This document shows, one piece after another, positions 33,501-45,279 of a stretch of 64,000 nt of DNA. A program made the translations under genes and the position numbers. Below the pieces are notes generated by a model that saw nothing but the letters and a program-made list of their open reading frames with translations, was not told where the DNA came from and did no database searches. Numbering within the stretch: position 1 is the stretch's first letter; each line of letters begins with the position of its first letter. The DNA is from Diplolepis rosae (lineage: Eukaryota > Arthropoda > Insecta > Hymenoptera > Diplolepididae), in NCBI GenBank assembly GCA_030998225.1, contig JAPYXD010000308.1, forward strand, positions 3,420,001-3,484,000, written 5' to 3'.

Positions 33501-35409
33501 ACAATTATTGAATTTTAAGTTGGAAGAAATTCAATTTTTATGCTATTTTTACATTTGTCTTTGAATCAATCTTCACTTCATTTTATTTTCAATCTAAAAA
33601 CAATAAAAAACCATCGTAAAGAAGATGTATCAATTAAAAATTTATACTGCCACGACGCCATTTTGTTGTAAATTTTTTAATAAAAAATATTTTTGAAAAC
33701 TTGAATATGTGTAATAAAGCTCTGAAATTTTATTTTGATCCATCACATACAAGTCGAGAAAAAAATTCACAAAGAAAGCTTAGTTTTTCGGCGCGCCTGG
33801 GTGATGTAACCCCTTAAGTAAATTGAATTTCCTGATTCACATAAATTCAAAAAGAAATTAAGTGACTTTGAGAAAATGTGTGATTCACATCCTCTGTAAT
33901 ATTATTATAAAATTGGTTTGAGTTTCAGTATCAAATTATAATAAATAAACTTGAATGTATGTGAAGAGCACAAGCCCGAGCGCGAAGCGCGAGGTCCAGA
34001 AAGAACGGAGCTCGAAGCGCGATGTTCAAAAATTCCGGAGCGCGAAGCGTGCGATGAGAATGAGCCCGCGAAGCGGGCAGATTTTTTCATTTCGTTCAAT
34101 GTTAAATCTTCTAAAAGAGGTGAATTTCAAATTTTCTTATTTTTGGTATATTTGGATGGATTTTCTAATGCCTCAAAAGCTATTAAAATTTTTATTTTAT
34201 AACACCAGCGGCATTTACAAATAAACACAGTGTTAAAAGGATGTTTATAAAAGTTGTTACGTTCTTAACATTTCTAACATATTTAACTAAGTTTTATTCA
34301 ATAACAATTAAAGATATTTTGTATAAATAAATTGATTACAGTATAGAGATTAAATGCAAAGCCAATGACTTGTGTCGTTATGTCAGGCATAATTTTTCAG
34401 AGAGCTGACAAGTGTCGTAATGCTGAACACAATTTTTCAGAGAACTAACTTGTGTCATTAGGCACATCGTTTTTCTGGGCGAGGGTTACAGTTTTCAGGA
34501 TTTTGGGTCTGACCAAATAAAAAGGGTCTAATCGTACATCATTATTTCGATAAAATCTCAATTTCGCAAAAATCGACTTGTATCTTCATGCCTGGCAGCC
34601 ACAGAATTGATTTCACGTCAATCATTATCAAACGTTCAAGATTTTTGACGATGAACGATTTTTTTTTTTTTTTTTGCTAGAAATAACAACGTTGAACAAA
34701 TTAGGCAATGAACGTAAATATACCAGTTAGAACTGAAATTAATTAGTTAACTTGTAACGACGTTATTGAAATTATTCAATTTTAAATTATACATAACTTG
34801 TTTGACTTCTCACTTTTATATTTTGAAATAAATTTTTTACTATGCAACTGCAGTCATTTGTTTATAAAATTTATTCGAGTGTTCGACTCCAAGCATTGAT
34901 AATAAATTGAGAACATCATTTTAAAATCGAAAATCGAGAAGTCTTGGAAAATATTGGGTACTTGAATTAATTTTTTGGGATTGTGTTTGGAATAACGACA
35001 CATTTCAGCTCTCAGAAAAATTATGCCTGACATAACAACACAAGTCATTGGCTTTGCATTTAACCTTTATTATAATCAATTTATTTATACAAGATATCCT
35101 TAATTGTTGTTCAATAACTCTGTGTATTTGTAAATGCCACTGGAGTTAAAAAATAAAAATTTTGATGTCTTTTCTGGCATTACAAACTTCATCCAAATAT
35201 ACCAAAAATAATGAAATTTGAAATTCACCTCTTTCAAAAAATTTAACATTGATCAAAATGAAAAAAATATTTTTAATTGATACGTCTTCTTTACGATGCT
35301 TTTTTATTGTTTGTAGATTGAAAATAAAATTAAGTGAGGATTGATTCAAAGAAAAATGTAAAAACAGCATAAAAATTGAATTTTTTTCAACTTGAAATTC
35401 AGCAATTGT
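33501..35409. mobile_element. Third foldback element
   Basis: Segments 33501-33645 and 34081-34450 are mirrored by 34970-35409, for example GAGGTGAATTTCAAATTT against AAATTTGAAATTCACCTC. The loop is about 34450-34970. A 435-bp insertion at 33646-34080 splits the left arm. No transposase is present and the exact ends are uncertain. Confidence 0.65.
33646..34080 (+). mobile_element. Helentron-associated element, copy 3 (variant 5' end)
   Basis: The right two thirds align with 4525-4823 of copy 1, including GATGAGAATG and the terminal GCCCGC-GAA-GCGGGC hairpin, and it ends GGGCAG next to a T tract as copy 1 does. The first ~150 bp (from ACTGCCACGACG) is unrelated to the other copies, a 5'-end swap typical of Helitron-like elements. 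The uninterrupted right arm of the foldback shows the empty site. The open frames reading through the hairpins are repeat artefacts. Confidence 0.7.
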
Positions 35410-35820
35410 AAATACATTTTGTAGACCCTTTTTAAAACGGAGAAATATACTTCAATCTGTAATTGACATGAAATAACCTCGAGTTGAGGTTTATTTGATT
35501 TTATTTTTGTTTGATTGTTAATCTAAACTTGATATATATTATTTTTGTTTGTATATTTGATGTTACCGGTATTTCAATTTTAAAATTTTTCTAAGTAACT
35601 TCCATATTTTACCACGCTTTTATACTACACATATCATAAGTGCTATGAACGCACCTTTACAGCATTGACGCTAATACAGCCAAAAACATAACGTACAATT
35701 TAAAAATAATTACAAACTAATTATAAAAATGTCAAATATTCCTCGAAAGAATTGCTTGTAAGTAGCGGTATTTATACATGATTTTTTACAATTTTTTACA
35801 TATATTTTTTATACTACATT
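35410..35820. other. Non-coding AT-rich spacer
   Basis: No gene or repeat boundary is seen. Confidence 0.4.
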
Positions 35821-35822
35821 TA

Positions 35823-36478
35823 CGAGGTCTGTCCATAAAGTATCGGGCCTACCTTTATATTTCCGCGCCATAGTGTTCGAGCGACCTCTGCGGGGCATGA
35901 ACGTCAACAGTAAAGCTTTATGAAACTATCGGTTGCTTGCTGACATCTGCCCGACGTATAGTTCATGCGCAGCGTTTCTTTGTTTACAAAGCTATTTTTG
36001 AGTTCGGCGGATTTTGTGATTGCTAAAAATGACTGAAAAACAAGATCAACGAATTTGCATCAAATTTTGTTTTCAACTCGGAAAAACGAGTTCGGAAACT
36101 ATTCAGATTATGCAGAATGCCTTTGGGAATGAGTGTATGAGCAAAACACGGATAAAAGAGTGGTTTGATCGTTTCAAAGGAGGCCGCACTTCTGTTGATA
36201 GCGATTCTCATTCTGGCCGACCTTCGACGACAAAAACATTGGATGATATTGAGCGGGTGTGACTTGCGATTGAAGGTGATCGTCGATTAACTGTTCGTGA
36301 ACTAGAAAATGATCACGGAATACCGAAAACTACTGTTTGGGAAATTCTGAACAAGATTTTAGGAATGACTGGCGTGTGTGCGGTGACTGGCTTCTTCACC
36401 ACGATAACACGCCAGCGCATTCATCGAATCTTGTGCAGCAGTTTCTGAGTAAACACAGTATCGCATTGCTTCGACAAC
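35823..36478 (+). pseudogene. mariner copy, second lineage, deleted and 3'-truncated
   Basis: It begins CGAGGTCTGTCCATAAAGTA after TA (35821-35822). The transposase starts at 36029 (MTEKQDQRICIKF) with the paired HTH region of mariner: SKTRIKEWFDRFKGG, then SGRPST. TGA interrupts at 36260-36262, and homology continues to WEILNKILGM. Sequence then jumps to DWLLHHDNTPAHSSN in another frame, so the segment holding the first catalytic Asp is deleted. The copy ends at about SIALLRQ, before the third Asp, and has no right terminal repeat. Confidence 0.8.
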
Positions 36479-36562
36479 ACAGTGGGTCCACTTATATAGG
36501 AGAAAACGGAAACGAATTATAGTGTTTGCTATTAACAAATGGTGGCGCTATTGTCGCTACCG
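36479..36562 (+). repeat. 84-bp dispersed segment, copy 1
   Basis: CACAGTGGGTCCACTTATAT to CGCTACCGATGT recurs in inverse orientation at 45146-45231. It begins exactly where the mariner homology stops. Confidence 0.65.
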
Positions 36563-37689
36563 ATGTATACTTTTATGAATTAATAATATACATGCTTTTG
36601 GATAGAAATTCTTTTGATTCGATAGCATTTTTTCCTCAGTGTACAATATTTACTTTTATATACGTACCTGAATATCATTGTCAGGACGGAAATACGGATG
36701 TAATGGTTACTATTGGGTCTTGAAAAAAAAATTTGTTATTTATTCATAATTTAATTGATAAAACATGTTCAGAGCAGTTTTTTTTGCGGATTATAATAAT
36801 ACTTATTCATATCACTACACGCCTGTCGTGACATAAAATTAGACTTTTTTAGAAAACTGAATTTCAAAAGATGTATTCAACACCATCGTGAGTATGATTT
36901 ACGGAAGTTCTAAAACGTCGAAAATATCAAAAGAGCATTTTTAAAAGTAGCCAGTGGTTCTTCTTGCCCTTAGATTGAATTCACACATCCTGAAGTTCTG
37001 CATTAAAATACATATAATTAGTCCAGGCGATTTAGTGAAAAGTGCGATGTTTTCTTGGAGCAGGCTGGAAAATTGAGTTTAGGCGTCAAAAAATAAGCGA
37101 AACAACATATATTTACCTGTAAATAATCCATGGAACAGTCCATAAATCGATGGATGTCATTGTTTAGATTACGGTTATATATAATTTTTTAACGAAATTT
37201 TACGTTTTTCGCTTATATCTTTGATTCTTTCATTTTATCGAAAAATAGTTCAATAACTTTTTTTTCCTCATAAAAAGCCCTACAAAACTAGATACCTATC
37301 ATTAAAAAATATTAATTAGGTCAAAAGTTATGAATAAAAATAGATAATGTTTATGACGTTTAGATAAACAATCATTCAAAGGCCTTCTTCACTCATATCG
37401 CGCCATTCAACAACGTCCAAATACTTCTTATTATTGACAATTATGTGTGCAAAACCTGGAGTCGGGAAGTTTGTTAGTTTATGACTTATGACCTTATAAA
37501 CAAATTAATAAACAATCATTAATAATAAACATCATTGTTTAATAAAAATATTCAATGTTGCAACTAAGGGAAATTTGTTTATAAATTTCTTAGTTGCAAA
37601 ATCCATTTTTCAAAGTGTTCCACTTAATTTTCATAACTTTTTATTGCGTACATTAAAATTGTATGAAAAGAGCTTTCATTTAAAATAAT
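36563..37689. other. Non-coding region
   Basis: No gene, domain or clear repeat boundary was found. Confidence 0.4.
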
Positions 37690-40600
37690 AAAGTTCAAGA
37701 TTCATTAAGAAACAATGGAGACACAGTGCGATTCTGCAGCAAAATGTTGATAATCCCAAGGGCTCATAGAAACCAAATAGAGTATTTTTAATGCTTCTAT
37801 AATAATCGACAGTGTATTTGTGAGTGTCCCGGGGTTTTGAAAGCCTTCGGATTGACGTTCAACATCCTGCAATTCTGCAGAAAAATACAGATATTTACAG
37901 AATATCGACCACTTGAGTGACTTAGGAAAGAAGTGTAGAATGTACATAAACTTTCCTTTAACTCAAAGTTTATTATTCATTTCAAATTCATGTACATTCA
38001 GTGTACTCGTTGAATGGATTTGAACATTCTAGAGTGGCGTCAAAAAAAATATTATTGATATTCGACAGCAACTTAGAATCCGTTTCAAAAATTTTGAAGC
38101 TTCGAGAATAATCGACAGTGTGTTTGTATTTGTCCGTGGGTTTCCATGCCTTCGGATGGACATTTAACATCTTGCGATTCTGCGAAGAAATACTGAATAT
38201 ACAGAAATACAGCCGATCAACCAGTTAAGTGACTTGGGAAAGAAGTGTTGAATGCGCATGAACTTTCCTGTATTATTAAATTAAATTGTGCATAAAAAAT
38301 TTATGTAAATTCAATGTACTTGTTGAATATACTTTAACGTTCTTAAGTTGTGTGATAAAAAATATTTACACTTATATAGGTACGTAAATATTATTCTCGG
38401 TACGGAATTTGCTACGTAAAAGGTACTATTGGGTCTAGGTTCAAAAAGTTGTTTCTTACTCATTAATGTGTCTAACGAATATTTTAAACATAGAAATGAT
38501 TGACATGGTTTACTCAGATCATACAACAGTTTAGTGCTTATAGCAGATTCTTATTTTTACTATTGTTAAACTTAATTGTGCATTTAAAATTCATGTAAAT
38601 TCAGTGCACTTTTTAAAAGCACTTGAATGTTCTTAAGTTGCGTGAAAAAAAATTTATACTTGTATACGTACTTTTATATACTTCTTCCCAACAGTTATTT
38701 AGACAGCCTAATTAGACAACGTGCTAGAAGGATGTTACAAAAATTTGTAGGCTCTTATATTCGAGAGCTTCTTCACGTGTGACCCGGAGATTTACTCGCC
38801 TTTGTATGTACTTTGCACATCCCGCGACATCGATTTTACAAAACTTTTTAGGCTCTTATATTCTAGAGCTTCTTACGTGTCAGCTGGAGATATACTTGCC
38901 TTACTGAGGTAATTTAGAGAAGTTTCGAACCCTCTTATCGCTTCTTGACAATCTTTATTCAAATATTCCTTTCTTTAAAATATTTATTGAACCATAATAG
39001 AATGAAAGACAAATCTTCTTATACGATGACCCAATAGTACACAATACGTTCCAAATTTCGTACCGACAATGATAGTTACGTAGTTATATAAATATGGATA
39101 TTTTGTATTATTTCTCTTAGGAACGTGAATGCAATGTAATAGACATGAATGTTTAATATACGAGTACGTGAAATGTAACAAAAACTTATTTTCCAAGCCA
39201 CTCAACTGTTATAAGGTACTTTTTGGTCAAGCTTTAAACATTTATTTTTTACTCTTTTGCGAGTCTACCAAATATTTTAAACTTAGAAATAATTGGATCA
39301 GTACGGTTATATCAAAGTAAAATTTGTGGCTTTAAGTGGATCATTATATTTATCATCAAAATGTCGATAAAACACGTATCAAAATATATTTTCGACTACA
39401 TACCGAAAGGATGGTACAAAAATTTTGAAACATTAAAAATAATCTAGAGTGTGTTTGGGTGTGTCCTGGGGCTTTTTCTTTTCTTCGTATGATCATTTAA
39501 GATCTTGCGACTCTGCAGCAAAATACAGTAACTTGTTACATTCAACGTGCATTCATGTACATTTAAAACTCCCGTACGTTCAATATACTTGCTGAATGTA
39601 CTTGAACGTTCCTAAGTGGCGGAACAACAAATATTTATACATATATGCAAACTTAAATATCATTGTCAGTACGGAATTTTGAACGTATTTGGAACTATTG
39701 GATCATGGTACAAGAAGATTTGTTTTTCATTCTATTATGGTTCAATAAATATTTCAAATAAAGAAATATTTAAATAAAGATTTTCAAGAAGCGCTAAGAA
39801 GGTTCGAAATTTCTCCAAATTACCCTCAGTATGTTTTCGAATGTTTGAAACCGGACCCAATAGTACCCGATAGGTCGCAAATTATGCCCCGACAAAGACA
39901 TGTGCGTCCATTTATAAATATTTTTATTCTGCTACCAAGAACCTTCAAGTACATTCAACCAGAACACTGAATGTACATGAATGTGAAATGCACAAGTACG
40001 CTGAATGTAGAAAAAACGTTCATGTACATTTAAAAGTTTTTCCTAAGTCACTTAAATTGCTGTTCCTCTTGAATAATCGGTATTTTTCTGCAAAATCGCA
40101 GGATGTGGAAAGTACATCTTGTGGTACATCTCTGTGGTACATCTTAAGGCGAGTATATCTCCAGGTAACACGTAAACGAGCTCTAGAATATAGGAGCCTA
40201 CAAATTATTATTATTGAAACAACTTTTTGAACCTAGACACAATAGTACCTTTTTACATAGCGAATTCCGTACCGACAATGATATTTACGTACGTATATAA
40301 GTATAAATGTTTTTCATCACACAACTTAGGAACCTTCAAGTACATTGAACAAGTACACTGAATATACATGAAATTTAATGCACAAGTATGTTGAATGAAG
40401 AAGGAAAATTCATGTAGATTCTACACTTCTTTCCCAAATCACTAAATTTTCTGTTCTTCTTGACTTATCGGTATTTTACTGCAAAATCGCAGGTTGTGCG
40501 AAGTCCATCGAAACGCGAGTAAATCTCCGGATCACACGTGTAGAAGCTCTAGAATATAAGAGCCTACAAATTTTTGTAACATCTTTCTTGCACGTTGTCT

Positions 40601-41260
40601 AATTAGGCTGTCTAAATAACTGTTGGGAAGAGGTACGAATTGTATCCAAATTGCGATAATAACAAGAATCTGCTAAAAGTTGTTGACTTCACTTTTGTCT
40701 GATTAAGCCGTTTTAATTTCTTCTTGGTTTTCAATATTTGTTAAAATAATAATAAGATAGAAGACAAATTTTTAGAGCTGGAGCCAACAGTACCGAATGC
40801 GTTGCAAATTTTGTACCGACAATGATATTTACGAACGTATATAAGTATGAATGTTTTTTATTATACAACTTTTGAACCTTTAATCACATTCACCAAGTAC
40901 ACTGTATGTACATGAATTTTGAATGCACAAGTACGTAAAATGTAAAGGGAATGTTCGTGTACATTCTACGCTTCTTTCCCAAATAACTAAAGTTTCTGTT
41001 CTTGATTCATTGGTATTTTGCTGCAAAATCGCAGGTGGTGTGAAGTACATCCAAACGCGAGTAAATCTCCGGGTCAAACGTGAAAAAGCTCTAGAATATA
41101 AGAGCCTAAAAATTTTTTTAACATCCTCCTAGCAGGTTGTCCAATTAGGCTGCCTAAATAACAGTTCTGAATAGGTGCAAATTGTATCCAAATTGTGACT
41201 ATAATAACAAGAATCTGCGAAAAGTCGTTGACTACACTTTTGTCTGGCCATGCAGTTTTA
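37690..41260. repeat. Inverted field of ~0.4-0.55-kb repeat units
   Basis: Left of about 39.4-39.7 kb, units run in one orientation; right of it the same units run inverted. Markers include GTCTAATTAGGCTGTCTAAA (40598 and inverse at 38700), TAGAATATAAGAGCCTA (40548, 41090; inverse near 38745, 38855), GGTTCAATAAATATTT (39733; inverse at 38978) and CCGACAATGATATTTACG (40268, 40820). Units on the right lie roughly 390-550 bp apart. It continues beyond the LINE at 43243. Long arms and tandem units suggest a foldback-type element or amplified satellite. Confidence 0.65.
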
Positions 41261-41271
41261 ATTATTCCTAT

Positions 41272-43242
41272 TTTTTTTATTTATTTATTTTTTTTGAGGA
41301 AGGGAGAAATGCTTTATGCACCATCAAGGGGACTCCGTGCCCCCCTGGTGTGTGGGACTCTGCTGCTTGCGCAGTCCTACCCACTAAAACTCCCTCCCTA
41401 TCTCTAGGCCATGGAATCCCACCCCGGAACCGCCGTTAGGCATTACTTCAGGGTGTGGGCCATCTTGAGGCGATGTTGTCCTCTTCTCTTCGCTTCTTCT
41501 TCTTCTCCTGTTTCCTGGAGTCCATCTTCCAGCTCAGCTCTTGTGGCTTTTTACGGCCTCCTTTTGGGGGCTGCCGTCCGAAAAGCAACGCATTGTCCCC
41601 CGGACGTGATCGACCCAGGGCTTTTCCTCTCTTGCGGTGCAGAGGTATCATCGCAGTTGCCTGATGCAGGATCCCGCGGTATGTCTCTCCTCACCGCATC
41701 TCCAGCAGCACCTGCTGCGGTCTGGCCCGCAGCAGTCCGCTGCCATATGGCCAAAGCCAAGGCAGCGGTAGCACCGGTTGAGCTCCTTTATCCTGCGCAT
41801 CCTGCAAGATACCCATCCAATCTTGATGTGGGCCGCCCTGAGAAGTTTCAAGGCTCTTGCCTCCTCCAATAGCACGTATGCTTTTTTGTTCCCTCTATAG
41901 GGTGTCTTTTTTAGGGAGACCCTAAACTCCATCTCTGAATCATGCTCGAACAAATCTCGTACAGCCTCCTCCACGTCTCCGGCTTCAATGCTTGGGTGTA
42001 GATCGGCGATCTCGACCTCAATCCGGGGAATAAGATGACGCACTGTCCCACTAGCTCCAACTGCCTCTTTGAAGGCGGTGTCCAGCCGCTCTTTGACTTT
42101 TTTAGAACATTTCAGTTCGACTATCAACTCCTTGGATCGCGTCTCCCTGATTCCCTGAACTGTGGCGCCCAGTTCGTCAGGGTTGACGCGCTTTTTGAGT
42201 CCGCGCAGGATTGAAGCGTAGCTCATTCCCTCTGCTGGTGTAATGAGCAGCGCTTCTGGGCGCGCGTGGCGAGGTTTCTCCTCCGTTCTAGAGAGCTTCT
42301 TTTCTTGCTTCTTCTTCTTTCGGAGGTCCTTCCTGTCAGGGACCTCCACCCACTCCTTTTCTTTGTTGGAGGTTTTCGGCCTCTTCTCTGCCGGCTTCTT
42401 CGCCGCAGACATCTCCGGACTCGCTGTCGACTCTCTCGGCCGTTTGCGGGTGTCCGGTGTAGACCTCGCAGCCGGCCGTGGGAGGGTTTGGCTACCCTCT
42501 TCTGCAGCTTCCTTACTTTTTAATGGTCTTACCTCCTTCATTTTTTGTACCATCATACCTCTCATTAGGTACTCGAAGGAGTCGAGGTAGCAGACGGTAT
42601 ATTCTATATCATACCGCAGCGCCCCGAGCTCCTTCTTCGCCTCCTGTATGCCGTCCCTCATGGGGAGGTGCATATTCTTCTTGGTTCTGGAGAAGCTCTC
42701 CATCTTCTCCAGGGCCGATTTCACCTTATTCAGGATCTCCAACTGCTTCTCATTCCGCTGGTGAAGCCAGTTCCGGTACTGCCGTACCTGGGACTTATCG
42801 GTCTCGAACGCATCCACCGTGTCCTCCGTCACGTCTAACTCCCCTTCAAACAACTCCTCACACATCGTTTTTTTTAAATTTTTCATCTCCATCTTAATTC
42901 CACGAGTAGCTAGGGAAGCAATCGGTCCGCCCCTGCAGAGCCCCGCATGCAGGGGTAAGGCCTCAATACTCTAGGAGGTGGCCTGGTTTCCCAGAGACAC
43001 CGTGTGAGACACCACTCCCTGGTGCCATGCAGCTCTCGGCACGGTAGTTAACACCTTGGCTTGGGGTTTATTTTTTCGGGACCATCCCTGGAACATTGTC
43101 CGCGACTGCTTATTTAGTTTTATATCCATATTCAGCAGTAACCCTCGGTACAAGGTACCTCTATCCGCAACCTGAGGACGCGCCCGGTGGCCTGTTATAG
43201 GGCCCCCTGATCGGTTTCCGTGGAAGCCAATGCAGGACCGGG
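41272..43242 (-). mobile_element. LINE keeping both ends and ORF1 but lacking ORF2
   Basis: It is flanked by a 12-bp target duplication AATTATTCCTAT (about 41261-41272 and 43243-43254). On the minus strand it runs from a 5' UTR (43242-42893) through an intact ORF1 (42892-41648) to a 3' UTR ending TGGTGCATAAAGCATTTCTC and an A-rich tail with (TAAA)-like units (41272-41297). The endonuclease and RT ORF2 expected after ORF1 is absent. The high GC content contrasts with the flanks. Family assignment to the R1/Jockey group rests on the ORF1 zinc knuckles and overall layout. Confidence 0.8.
41648..42892 (-). CDS. LINE ORF1 (Gag-like, two CCHC knuckles)
   Basis: An intact frame of 414 codons. The N-terminal ~130 residues are helical and charged. 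A Lys/Glu/Pro-rich linker follows to about residue 215. Then comes a conserved RNA-binding-like domain (SYASILRGLKK; VEIADLHPSIEAGDVEEAV) and two CX2CX4HX4C knuckles at residues 374-387 (CYRCLGFGHMAADC) and 396-409 (CWRCGEERHTAGSC). R1/Jockey-type ORF1 proteins bind LINE RNA and help form the particle. No stop or frameshift is seen over 1.24 kb, so this copy is young or was maintained. The upstream neighbour is the LINE 5' UTR; no ORF2 follows. Confidence 0.85.
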   Translation of the reverse strand: MEMKNLKKTMCEELFEGELDVTEDTVDAFETDKSQVRQYRNWLHQRNEKQLEILNKVKSALEKMESFSRTKKNMHLPMRDGIQEAKKELGALRYDIEYTVCYLDSFEYLMRGMMVQKMKEVRPLKSKEAAEEGSQTLPRPAARSTPDTRKRPRESTASPEMSAAKKPAEKRPKTSNKEKEWVEVPDRKDLRKKKKQEKKLSRTEEKPRHARPEALLITPAEGMSYASILRGLKKRVNPDELGATVQGIRETRSKELIVELKCSKKVKERLDTAFKEAVGASGTVRHLIPRIEVEIADLHPSIEAGDVEEAVRDLFEHDSEMEFRVSLKKTPYRGNKKAYVLLEEARALKLLRAAHIKIGWVSCRMRRIKELNRCYRCLGFGHMAADCCGPDRSRCCWRCGEERHTAGSCIRQLR

Positions 43243-43284
43243 AATTATTCCTATGTTTAGAACTTTTTTATAATAATAATTAAG

Positions 43285-43372
43285 TAGAAAATAAATTTTT
43301 ATAGCTGGACCCAATAGTACCAAATACGTTGCAAATTCCGTACCGACAGTGATATTATTATCTGTAACAAAT
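43285..43372. repeat. Continuation of the 0.5-kb repeat field
   Basis: AGCTGGACCCAATAGTACC and the following CCGACAGTGATATT align with 40771-40830 and 44461-44515. It resumes after the LINE target duplication. Confidence 0.6.
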
Positions 43373-44344
43373 GCGCGATCCTGCCAGGATAGAGGCTCAC
43401 GATCAACGAGTTTCTAGGGAACCAATTAAAAAGAATCAAAAAGCCCTATCTCTGATTAAGTATCACTGGATCTGGAGAATCGATAGCGTGAAAACTAAGA
43501 AGCAGACGCTTTCACGATTCATAAGAAGTGATTACCGCTAAACAAGCGGTAAAAGTCGGAGCAACAGATCAGTACGTTAAGCTTCGGTAAAAGACGTCTA
43601 GGATTCAATCAACTGACACGTCAGCGGAGAACAACGGCAGAGCAGTGAAAGAAAAAAGGACGTATAAGATTAAACCGCTGATACCTCAGCGGAGAACAAC
43701 GACAGGAGAACGAGACTCCAGTTTTATCGAAGTAAGGATAACAAAACACCTAAAAATATTAAGCGTTTAGTTTTGATATTACTTGTATCGACAACCTTAC
43801 CACAATACAAATTGAAAAGCCAAGACTGATTCAAGATTATAGTTGTATGCTCCTGTCTAATAATCTTGAAATATATCTTAGCCGTGACAAAACGATGCAC
43901 CGAATATTTATAATAGAGTGTATCTCCAAGTGTGTATCTGGGAAACTTTGTATCTTTCGTATTTGTCAGGTACAAACGACCCTTACATTTATAACATACC
44001 AACCTAAGATTCCTGAAGGAAGAACCTATAAATATTTAAAAGAAACCTAATTTTTGTAAAGAAGAACCTCTATAGATAAAGAATCGACGTATTCAATTAT
44101 AAATAAATATTTAAGGTACTAAATGTAAACTAGAAACGGGGGTGTTACGCGGTCTCACCGCACATTCCTAACTTGGTGACAAGATGGCTCTTGTATTGTA
44201 GAGCGCAGGGCCCGCTCGCCAGTCTTGATATCCGATCCTACTCGCTCTTTTCTAAGGCTTACGAGTTGTTATTGAGTATCTTAAATTCAGATAAAATATA
44301 GGTGAATGTACGCTAACACTATGTGTTATCTGTAACAGATAATG
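43373..44344 (-). mobile_element. Candidate solo LTR
   Basis: On the minus strand it starts TGTTACAGATAACA and ends GCATTTGTTACA, a TGTTACA...TGTTACA structure interrupting the repeat field. Inside are two copies of CAGCGGAGAACAACGRCAG (near 43632 and 43694). There is no convincing coding capacity. The flanking GATAAT/ATTATC are inverse rather than direct, so a clean target duplication is not shown. BEL/Pao or another LTR group is possible. Confidence 0.4.
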
Positions 44345-44770
44345 ATAACAAGAATCTGTTGAAAGTCATTGACTATACTTTTGTCTGACCATGCCGATTT
44401 AATTATTTATATTTCTACAATATTTGTTAAAATAATGATAAGGTAGAAAATACATTTTTAGAGCTGGACCCAACAGTACCCGATACGTTGCAAATTCCGC
44501 ACCGACAATGACATTTACGCACGTATATAAGTATAAATGTGTCTTTCACACAACTTAAGAACTTTGAAGTTCATTCAACATTTGCTTCGGATGTGCATGA
44601 ATTTCCAGTTCAATATTACAGGAAAGTTCATGTACATTCAACAGTTCTTTCGCAACTCACTCAACTTCTGATCTTCATAGAATATTGGTATTTTTCTGCA
44701 GAATCGTAGGATGTTGAATGTACGCAATGTACAACCAAGACGATTTCAACTTTTATTGAACTACCTGTCG
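44345..44770. repeat. Last units of the 0.5-kb repeat field
   Basis: It contains ACAAGAATCTGTTGAAAGTC, AGCTGGACCCAACAGTACCC and CATGTACATTCAACAGTTCT, in the same order as 40660-41000. Confidence 0.6.
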
Positions 44771-45145
44771 GATCTTCTGGTACAAAACTAGTTCTATATA
44801 ATTTAATAACCTTCTTTTTCCGTGTATACAAATACCCTGTCGATTATTTTGGAAGCTTCAAAATTATTGTAGCGTTCTTTTTGTTTGCTATCGAATTCAT
44901 CTTTTGGAATTTGATTTTGAATGCCTTTTAATGCCCAGGAATTAAAATGCATTCAAAAGTTCCTTTCTCGATTCCATTTCTTTCCAGATTTTGACATTTC
45001 AATGCCATTTAATGTCCACCTTGTTACTAGGTATATTCTAAAGAGCGGACATTTTTGAAAACATGAATCAATGATTTATACCATCTGATTTTATCAAAAG
45101 AATATCAAACTATGATTGCTATGGTTACAACAGGTTAAAAAGAAC
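44771..45145. other. Non-coding spacer
   Basis: No gene is seen. Confidence 0.35.
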
Positions 45146-45231
45146 ATCGGTAGCGACAGTAGCGCCACCACTTGTTGATAGCAAACACTACAATTCGTTC
45201 CCTTTTTCTCCTATATGAGTGGACCCACTGT
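45146..45231 (-). repeat. 84-bp dispersed segment, copy 2
   Basis: Inverse match to 36479-36562, with about ten differences. It ends at CCCACTGTGG, next to a LINE fragment. Confidence 0.65.
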
Positions 45232-45279
45232 GGACATATTAGAAGACAAAGGGATAAGGTACTAGACAGGAGAATTATT

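Noticed and set aside
33951..34224. Open frames reading Arg/Glu-rich protein
   Set aside because: They are read-through of the GAGCGCGAAGCGCGA hairpin repeats in two frames, not a gene.
41411..42897. Plus-strand open frames of 85-153 codons
   Set aside because: They are shadows of the minus-strand LINE ORF1 and its GC-rich UTR.
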